From: Phocaeicola paurosaccharolyticus JCM 15092
GTDB taxonomy: Bacteria; Bacteroidota; Bacteroidia; Bacteroidales; Bacteroidaceae
Reading direction: 5' to 3'
Assembly (NCBI RefSeq): GCF_000613805.1
Contig: NZ_BAJR01000021.1
Coordinates: 1-61,915 of the forward strand
Length of the DNA: 61,915 bases
Below, piece by piece: positions 56,094 through 61,915 of this stretch. Within the stretch, counting starts at the first letter, position 1. Every line of letters starts with the position of its first letter. Under the pieces are notes generated by a model. The model made no database searches. It was not told the DNA's origin and saw only the letters and a program-made list of their open reading frames with translations. The translations under genes were made by a program, and so were the position numbers.

Positions 56094-57545
56094 ATGAAAC
56101 CAAATATAAAGAAATATGCTACACTCCTTTTTGGAGCTCTATTGATTGAGAGTGCAGCAGCACAAGTGGGTAAACCATTTATTCATGACCCATCAACTAT
56201 TATAGAGTGCGATGGTAAATATTATACATTTGGAACCGGTGGGGGTGGACTGATCTCTGAAGACGGATGGACATGGAACAGCGGAGCTGTAAGACCTGGT
56301 GGTGGAGCAGCACCCGATGCAATGAAGATAGGTGACCGCTATCTTGTAGTGTATGGTGCAACAGGTGGTGGCCTTGGTGGTAATCACAGTGGTGGTATAT
56401 ATACAATGTGGAACAAGACACTCGATCCAAAATCTCCTGATTTTAAATATTCAACTCCTCAGTTGGTTTGTTTCTCTGATGGAATGGAAGATATGGATGC
56501 AATAGATCCAGGATTACTTCTTGATCCCACAACAGGACGTCTGTGGATGTCTTTCGGTACTTATTTCGGCTATATCCGTCTGATAGAACTTGATCCAAAG
56601 ACAGGTAAGCGTATGCAGGGAAATCAAGAGAAAGCAATTGCTATTGATTGCGAAGCCTCTGCTCTAATGTACAATGATGGGTGGTATTATCTTCTAGGTA
56701 CACATGGCACATGCTGTGATGGTTCAAACTCCACATATAATATTGTAGTTGGACGTTCAAAGAGTATTGAAGGTCCGTATATTGACAATGTTGGCCGTGA
56801 TATGCTTCAGGGCGGTGGAAAACTTGTTATCGCTGCATCTCCTAGATTGATGGGACCAGGTCATTTCGCTCGTGAAATTGTGGAAGACGGTGTAGAGAAG
56901 ATGTCTTTCCATTATGAAGCCGACATGGATCAGAGTGGTAGGAGTGTACTTGCTATACGTCCTTTAGTTTGGAAGAATGGATGGCCTGTATCAGGAGAGA
57001 AGTTTGAAGAAGGTACATATGAAATAGAGTCTGAAAGACGTGGATATGCACTAGAATTGGCTGTCGATTTTGTTAGAATGCCTGGTGGTATGCGCTGGTT
57101 CAGAGCAGAGGACAATGAACCTGTGAAACCTGTAGCTTCACAAACATTGAAAGATGTTGAGGCTACTTGGCCTGCAGGTGAGGTAGGAGTGAGAGCTAAT
57201 GATTATATGGATCGCCCAAGTCAGAGATGGACTATTACTGCTGTACCTGAAGCTGGTGGATATTTTGGAGGACTATACTATAAGATTCAGATTGCAGGAA
57301 CAGATCGTACTTTGGCTGCAAATGCAAACAAAGAGGTTGTAGCAGTTCCTAAATTTACAGGTGCTAATGAACAACTATGGAGAATTGAACAACTCACAGA
57401 TGGTACTTATCGTATAATGCCAAAGGCGGTTCCAGGGACTGACGAGAAATTAGCTTTAATATCTGTTGGTGATAGTACTCCTACTCTTGCTAAATTTGAT
57501 ATGAAGAGTGATAACTCTAAGTGGAGCTTTAAGTACAAGAAATAG
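56094..57545 (+). CDS. GH43 glycoside hydrolase with ricin-type (CBM13-like) domain
   Basis: A 483-residue exported enzyme (signal peptide about 1-23). The five-bladed propeller has the three catalytic acids: Asp32 in FIHDPST, Asp138 in MDAIDPG and Glu187 in DCEASAL. The GTHGTCCDGSNSTYNIVVG segment is typical of the endo-arabinanase-like part of GH43. From about residue 370 to the end, QRW and QLW repeats indicate a beta-trefoil, ricin B-like binding domain. The activity could be arabinanase, arabinofuranosidase or xylosidase. In this locus arabinose removal from arabinoxylan is the best guess. Confidence 0.85.
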   Translation: MKPNIKKYATLLFGALLIESAAAQVGKPFIHDPSTIIECDGKYYTFGTGGGGLISEDGWTWNSGAVRPGGGAAPDAMKIGDRYLVVYGATGGGLGGNHSGGIYTMWNKTLDPKSPDFKYSTPQLVCFSDGMEDMDAIDPGLLLDPTTGRLWMSFGTYFGYIRLIELDPKTGKRMQGNQEKAIAIDCEASALMYNDGWYYLLGTHGTCCDGSNSTYNIVVGRSKSIEGPYIDNVGRDMLQGGGKLVIAASPRLMGPGHFAREIVEDGVEKMSFHYEADMDQSGRSVLAIRPLVWKNGWPVSGEKFEEGTYEIESERRGYALELAVDFVRMPGGMRWFRAEDNEPVKPVASQTLKDVEATWPAGEVGVRANDYMDRPSQRWTITAVPEAGGYFGGLYYKIQIAGTDRTLAANANKEVVAVPKFTGANEQLWRIEQLTDGTYRIMPKAVPGTDEKLALISVGDSTPTLAKFDMKSDNSKWSFKYKK

Positions 57546-57571
57546 GTGATTTTTTATTAATTTATATTTTT

Positions 57572-57616
57572 AAGTCCGGCAATGTGTTGTTAGCTAAACA
57601 TTGCCGGACTTTTTTA
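57572..57616 (+). terminator. Terminator after the GH43 gene
   Basis: A perfect stem of 13 to 14 bp (arms 57572-57584 and 57599-57611) with GC-rich core CCGGCAATG, followed by a T-run. This ends the esterase-GH43 transcript. Confidence 0.92.
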
Positions 57617-57702
57617 TATCTGTGGTGAGAATTTTCCAATGTCATTATTCTCTTCAGATAAGGATATCTGATTGTTTATTATGGCTATGCTATGATACAG
57701 TA

Positions 57703-57747
57703 ATGGCTTTATTATATTTCTAATTGTGAAACATAATAAAGCCATTG
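57703..57747 (-). terminator. Hairpin after the hybrid two-component gene
   Basis: A perfect 14-bp stem (arms 57703-57716 and 57734-57747, loop 17 bases) lies about 40 bases beyond the stop of the minus-strand regulator gene. No strong T-run follows. It probably ends that transcript. Confidence 0.65.
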
Positions 57748-57787
57748 AAAAGCAATATTGTTATAGGTTGTTGTAAGCAGTACTTGC

Positions 57788-60700
57788 TTACTTATCTTTC
57801 TTTAATAAGTTGTTTTCCATATATTCAGTAGGAGTAACTCCATATAACTCCTTAAAGCTTGTTGAGAAGTTATTTGCATTCGAGAAACCAATTAATGTGG
57901 CAACTTCATTTATAGTATAATGCTTCTCTGATAGCAATTGTGCTGCCTGGCTGAGCCGTATGTTCCTAATGAAGTCACGTGTAGTCTGATTAGTAAGTTC
58001 TTTCAGCTTTCTATGAAGATGTACTCTGCTTATACCCACATCTTTTGATAGAGTCTCAATAGTGAAATTAGGGTTACCAATATTATTATTGATAGATTTC
58101 ATTATTCTCTGCATAAGCTTATCATCAGGAGAGTCAACCTTGAGCTTTATCATCTCTTTCTCTTTAGTCTTCTCCTCGTATATCTGTGCTTTCAGGCTCT
58201 CCCTGCTACGTATCAAATTGAATATAGTTCTTTTAAGTATCTCAATATTAAATGGTTTTGTCATGTACGAGTCAGCACCATTTTTCAAAGCGTCAAGGTT
58301 ATCTTCATCTTCAATCTTAGCTGTAAGTAATATTACAGGTATATGATTGAGTGTTACGTTTTGCTTAATCTTTCTACATAGAGAAATACCATCAATACCA
58401 GGCATCATGATGTCGCTTAAAACAAGGTCTGGCTTTGTCTTGAATACTAAGTCCAACGCCTCTTTACCATCTCCACTCTCAATAATATGAAAATCTGAAT
58501 TTAACTCATCAGAAAGATATTTTCGGATATCATCATCGTCGTCGACTATTAGTATCTTGAATTTGGTACTTGCTCTCTTCTTCTGCTTATCATCATCTTC
58601 AATATATGTCAATGGCAAGATATTCTTGTTAGAACTTTCATTTTTCATGATTGAGTAATCTGCCCCCTCGTCAATCTCCTCTTCTGTCAGGTGCGATTTC
58701 CCTAATGGAATGCGAATGAAGAATTTGGTACCACTGAACTCATATGTATTACTCTCAACTTTTATACTACCATGATGTAACTTTACAAGCGATAATGTAA
58801 GATGCAGTCCTATTCCTGTGCCAATATTAGTGTTGTTGACATTGTTTCTTATCTGATAGAATCTTTCGAATATATGCTCTATCTCATCCTTAGATATACC
58901 TATACCATTGTCTTGAATAATTATTTCAAAATAATTATTCAATGGTTCAGGAACACTTTCATCATATCCTTTTCTAATGAAAACATCTATCTCTCCGTTA
59001 GAAGGCGTATATTTAATTGCATTAGATAATATGTTTATTATTATCTTGTCAAAATATGCAGGGTCGACCCACACATCTTCGTTAAAATTATCGAAGTTGT
59101 GAAGTGTAAGTTTTATATTCTTCAGTTTAGATTCGTGAGTGAATATCTCACAAATATTTTTTATGAATGCACTAATATCAGTCTTTTTGAAAGATAGGTT
59201 CATAAGACCCTTATCTATCTTTCGGACATCCATAAGTTGATTTAACAAGAGCAATATCCTCTGTGAATTATTATATATAGTGTGATATATTTTTTGTCTG
59301 GTACTATCTTTATCACTATCTAAAAGCCTTTGAAGTGGGCTGATGATTAATGAAATAGGTGTACGTATCTCATGAGAGATATTTATAAAGAATTGCAACT
59401 TAGCTTCATTTATATCTTCACTATGTTTATGCTGAAGCATCTTCTCCTTTATTTCGTATCTGTTCATCATTGTTCTTATTACATAAACTATTATAATAGA
59501 TACTATGATAAAATAGATGAAATAGGCAATACCTGTTTTCCACCATGGTGAAGCTATATGAATACTAATTTGGGCTGTGTTTGACTCTCTGTTGTTGTTC
59601 ACAGCTTTAACCATGAACGTATAATCTCCAGGAGAGAGATCAACCAAGGAAGCTCTGTTTGTTCCTTTAGGTAATTTTATCCATGAATCACCATCAAGTG
59701 AGTACATATAAGTAATACCCTCAGGATTGGCCATCTCAATACATGAGAACTCTATACTGAAACTGTTATCATTATGTCCCAGATAAAAATCTTTGGCATC
59801 GAATACAGGACCATCTATAATTTCGTCACCATCTGATAGTGTCCCCATTCTTACAGGCTGATCTTTCAGATAGAAATCAGTTATACGTATGTTCATATTT
59901 GAACCCGGATTTGAAATATCATCAGGATTGAAATATGTAATACCATTTATACCACCAAACCATAATGTTCCGTCAACGTCCCTTATAGAGGCGTTTTTAT
60001 AAAATTCATTACCCTGCAGTCCATCACCCATATAGTAATTAGTCGTATGTTTGGTCTTAGTGTTGAATTGTGTCATTCCGTAGTTGGTACTTATCCACAA
60101 ATTTCCTTTGCTATCACCTTGAATAGCATATACAATATTCCCTGAAAGACCCTCTTTGATAGTGTATTTATCTATTTTCTTTGTCTTTGTATCTACACTA
60201 ACAAGCCCTTCTGAAGTCCCAGCCCATAGAATTCCTTTTTTGTCTTGGTATAATGAGTATACAATGTGTTTTCTAAGTATTATCTCATTGTTGAAACTAT
60301 TTTCCTGGCTGATATCTATACAGTTAATTCCATCATAATTCCCAGCATATATTTTTTTGTCTCTTGGTGAGTATATCAAGCAGTTAACCCATCTGTTATC
60401 TCTGTTTATCTCCTTAGGAAATTTAATATCCTTCGCTTTCATGTCATAGTAGAAAATGCCTGATCCCATAGATGCAATCCAAAGTCTTTTATTGCTGTCT
60501 TCAGCTAATGAGTAGACACGTTGTACGCTCTTCCCTTTACTATCTTTCAGACTATTCAAATAGGAGCATTTCCCGGTCCTTCTATCTATAGTAGCTACTC
60601 CTTTAGTATAAGATCCTATCCATAAGTTCCTTTCGGAATCTTCATATACGCACATTATGCTTGGGGGAACTGTCTGGTTATTGTTACCGGAACTGAAATG

Positions 60701-61834
60701 TTTATAGAATGTTTCATTCGGAGTAATGCCATATAGTCCGTCATTGTCGGTTCCTATCCAAAGGTAGTTATCTTTATCTCTGAAAAATGATGTTATACAG
60801 CTGGAGCCGATAAAATTCTTACTAATAGATTTATGACCAATATAACTGAAATTATTTGACTGAGCAGGAATCATCATTGTTCCCTTCTGGAATATTGCTA
60901 GCCATGTATTACCGGCATTGTCTATAAGGATAGAGTGGACTTTAGCCTTATTACCATCAAAAAAATTATTGTTTATATACTTGTTATATATAGATTGTTT
61001 CGAACCAGATACAGTTTTAAGTCCTTTTCCATCTGTACCGATGTAGATGTTATTCTTCTTGTCAATATAAATAGTCTTAATTGGCAATTCGTCATTAGTG
61101 TTATTGGCTATTTCAACAAATTCATCTTTACTTTTTGAATATTTCAGTAACCCTTTTCCAATTGTACCAACGTAAATATTACCAAGTAGGTCTTTTTTCA
61201 TATCGGTTATAGATAAGTTACTTTCGTTATTCAGATAACGTTTAATCTTATTACCAGGAGATATACGAAATATACCATTCACTTCGTTGCTTATCCACAT
61301 GTTTTTATCCTTATCTTCCACGATAAAATCACAGAAAAATGGAGGAATAGGAAGATCTATATGTTTAACATATAGTTCTTCTCCTTTCACTTCTAGTGTA
61401 CATAATATATTACCGGATACCCATAATTCACCATTACTTCTTTCGATGATGTCGATTATATTGCTTTCGAATGGCTTACTATTTGGTAGAAGTGCTTTTT
61501 TGCTGAATTTATCTGTGGCAGGGTTATACATCTGAACTCCATTGTGTGTCCCTATAAATAGTCTCCCTTTGCTATCTTCAAAGATCGTTTTTACATAGTT
61601 GTTACATAAAGAGTATGTATCATTAGGATTATTCTTATATATGGTGAACTTACTCCCATCATAACGGTTTAGCCCATCTTCGGTCGCTATCCATATCATA
61701 TTGTTACGATCCTGATAGATCTTGTTTATCATAGTACTCGACAGCTCTCTATCAGATGTAAACAGATGACAGGTCTGACTATTCGCAGTAATAACCTGCA
61801 ATATCAAGGCAATAATGCATAGTGTTTTTCTCAT
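57788..61834 (-). CDS. Hybrid two-component system regulator of the xylan PUL
   Basis: A single protein of about 1348 residues combining sensor and regulator. The start at 61834 gives the signal peptide MRKTLCIIALILQVITANSQ; an ATG nine codons upstream also exists. Two seven-bladed propellers of Reg_prop repeats (about 25-640) and a Y_Y_Y domain (about 640-760) form the periplasmic sensor. A transmembrane helix lies near 775-800. Then come HisKA (NISHEIRTPISL, His near 820), HATPase_c (NAIKYTPSNG, DNGIGI), a receiver domain (DLVLSDIMMPGIDG, Asp near 1140) and an AraC-type DNA-binding domain. The family binds oligosaccharides directly. P. bryantii XynR is the likely counterpart. It should activate the PUL. 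Confidence 0.93.
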   Translation of the reverse strand: MRKTLCIIALILQVITANSQTCHLFTSDRELSSTMINKIYQDRNNMIWIATEDGLNRYDGSKFTIYKNNPNDTYSLCNNYVKTIFEDSKGRLFIGTHNGVQMYNPATDKFSKKALLPNSKPFESNIIDIIERSNGELWVSGNILCTLEVKGEELYVKHIDLPIPPFFCDFIVEDKDKNMWISNEVNGIFRISPGNKIKRYLNNESNLSITDMKKDLLGNIYVGTIGKGLLKYSKSKDEFVEIANNTNDELPIKTIYIDKKNNIYIGTDGKGLKTVSGSKQSIYNKYINNNFFDGNKAKVHSILIDNAGNTWLAIFQKGTMMIPAQSNNFSYIGHKSISKNFIGSSCITSFFRDKDNYLWIGTDNDGLYGITPNETFYKHFSSGNNNQTVPPSIMCVYEDSERNLWIGSYTKGVATIDRRTGKCSYLNSLKDSKGKSVQRVYSLAEDSNKRLWIASMGSGIFYYDMKAKDIKFPKEINRDNRWVNCLIYSPRDKKIYAGNYDGINCIDISQENSFNNEIILRKHIVYSLYQDKKGILWAGTSEGLVSVDTKTKKIDKYTIKEGLSGNIVYAIQGDSKGNLWISTNYGMTQFNTKTKHTTNYYMGDGLQGNEFYKNASIRDVDGTLWFGGINGITYFNPDDISNPGSNMNIRITDFYLKDQPVRMGTLSDGDEIIDGPVFDAKDFYLGHNDNSFSIEFSCIEMANPEGITYMYSLDGDSWIKLPKGTNRASLVDLSPGDYTFMVKAVNNNRESNTAQISIHIASPWWKTGIAYFIYFIIVSIIIVYVIRTMMNRYEIKEKMLQHKHSEDINEAKLQFFINISHEIRTPISLIISPLQRLLDSDKDSTRQKIYHTIYNNSQRILLLLNQLMDVRKIDKGLMNLSFKKTDISAFIKNICEIFTHESKLKNIKLTLHNFDNFNEDVWVDPAYFDKIIINILSNAIKYTPSNGEIDVFIRKGYDESVPEPLNNYFEIIIQDNGIGISKDEIEHIFERFYQIRNNVNNTNIGTGIGLHLTLSLVKLHHGSIKVESNTYEFSGTKFFIRIPLGKSHLTEEEIDEGADYSIMKNESSNKNILPLTYIEDDDKQKKRASTKFKILIVDDDDDIRKYLSDELNSDFHIIESGDGKEALDLVFKTKPDLVLSDIMMPGIDGISLCRKIKQNVTLNHIPVILLTAKIEDEDNLDALKNGADSYMTKPFNIEILKRTIFNLIRSRESLKAQIYEEKTKEKEMIKLKVDSPDDKLMQRIMKSINNNIGNPNFTIETLSKDVGISRVHLHRKLKELTNQTTRDFIRNIRLSQAAQLLSEKHYTINEVATLIGFSNANNFSTSFKELYGVTPTEYMENNLLKKDK

Positions 61835-61899
61835 AATATTGTTTAGAACTCGTTTTGTCACAAAGTACTCTTAAGGTTTTTCGGGTTATTCTTCTAATA

Positions 61900-61907
61900 C
61901 AAATATA
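61900..61907 (-). promoter_or_regulatory. Promoter -7 element for the regulator gene
   Basis: Minus-strand TATATTTG matches TAnnTTTG about 65 bases before the preferred start. The window ends too soon to see the -33 element. Confidence 0.4.
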
Positions 61908-61915
61908 CTACATTA

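Overview
The window is about 62 kb of low-GC (roughly 37-38%) chromosome from a Bacteroidales bacterium, most likely Prevotella or a close gut or rumen relative. The evidence is gene content (SusC/SusD pairs, a hybrid two-component regulator, an M64 peptidase, GldB-like and TamB/TamA-like proteins), lipoproteins ending in an N-terminal Cys signal, and many Bacteroidetes-type promoters of the form TTG-N19-TAnnTTTG. No tRNA, rRNA, CRISPR array or insertion sequence was recognised. Species was not determined. Bases 1-34063 are mostly housekeeping genes: topoisomerase III, a glutaredoxin-like protein, an RNA m5C methyltransferase, a small sigma-factor operon, thymidylate synthase with dihydrofolate reductase, an Lrp regulator, a secreted M64 peptidase with an acetyltransferase, a cyclophilin/M16 peptidase/MATE operon, a TamB-TamA pair, a nucleotidyltransferase, FabI, a GldB-like lipoprotein, a tetrapyrrole-methylase-family enzyme, an unknown membrane protein, lipoyl synthase, a dipeptidyl peptidase IV, a radical SAM protein, a flavodiiron protein, MscS, and a helicase/YciO operon. 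Bases 34346-38604 hold an ECF sigma/FecR cassette. It is flanked by two paralogous surface-type proteins and has no TonB receptor, which makes it the best candidate for an unusual signalling system here. A small YqaE/Pmp3-type gene follows at 38737. Bases 39368-61834 are a xylan polysaccharide utilization locus. Two SusC/SusD pairs and a surface lipoprotein bind and import xylan fragments. A GH10 xylanase with an inserted binding region cuts the backbone. A CE6-CE1 double esterase and a second esterase remove acyl decorations. A GH43 enzyme acts on arabinose- or xylose-type linkages. A convergent hybrid two-component system probably senses xylo-oligosaccharides and activates the operon. The order SusC-SusD-SusC-SusD-lipoprotein-GH10 matches the xusABCDE-xyn10C cluster known from Prevotella bryantii. 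Spaced direct repeats (GTAACATAG type) lie just upstream of the predicted PUL promoter and are good candidates for the regulator's binding sites. Four genes (a MATE transporter, the radical SAM protein, the second SusC and the second SusD) are each split by one small frameshift consistent with loss of one or two bases. In each case the protein continues cleanly in another frame. The repeated pattern points to sequencing error at least as strongly as to real gene decay.
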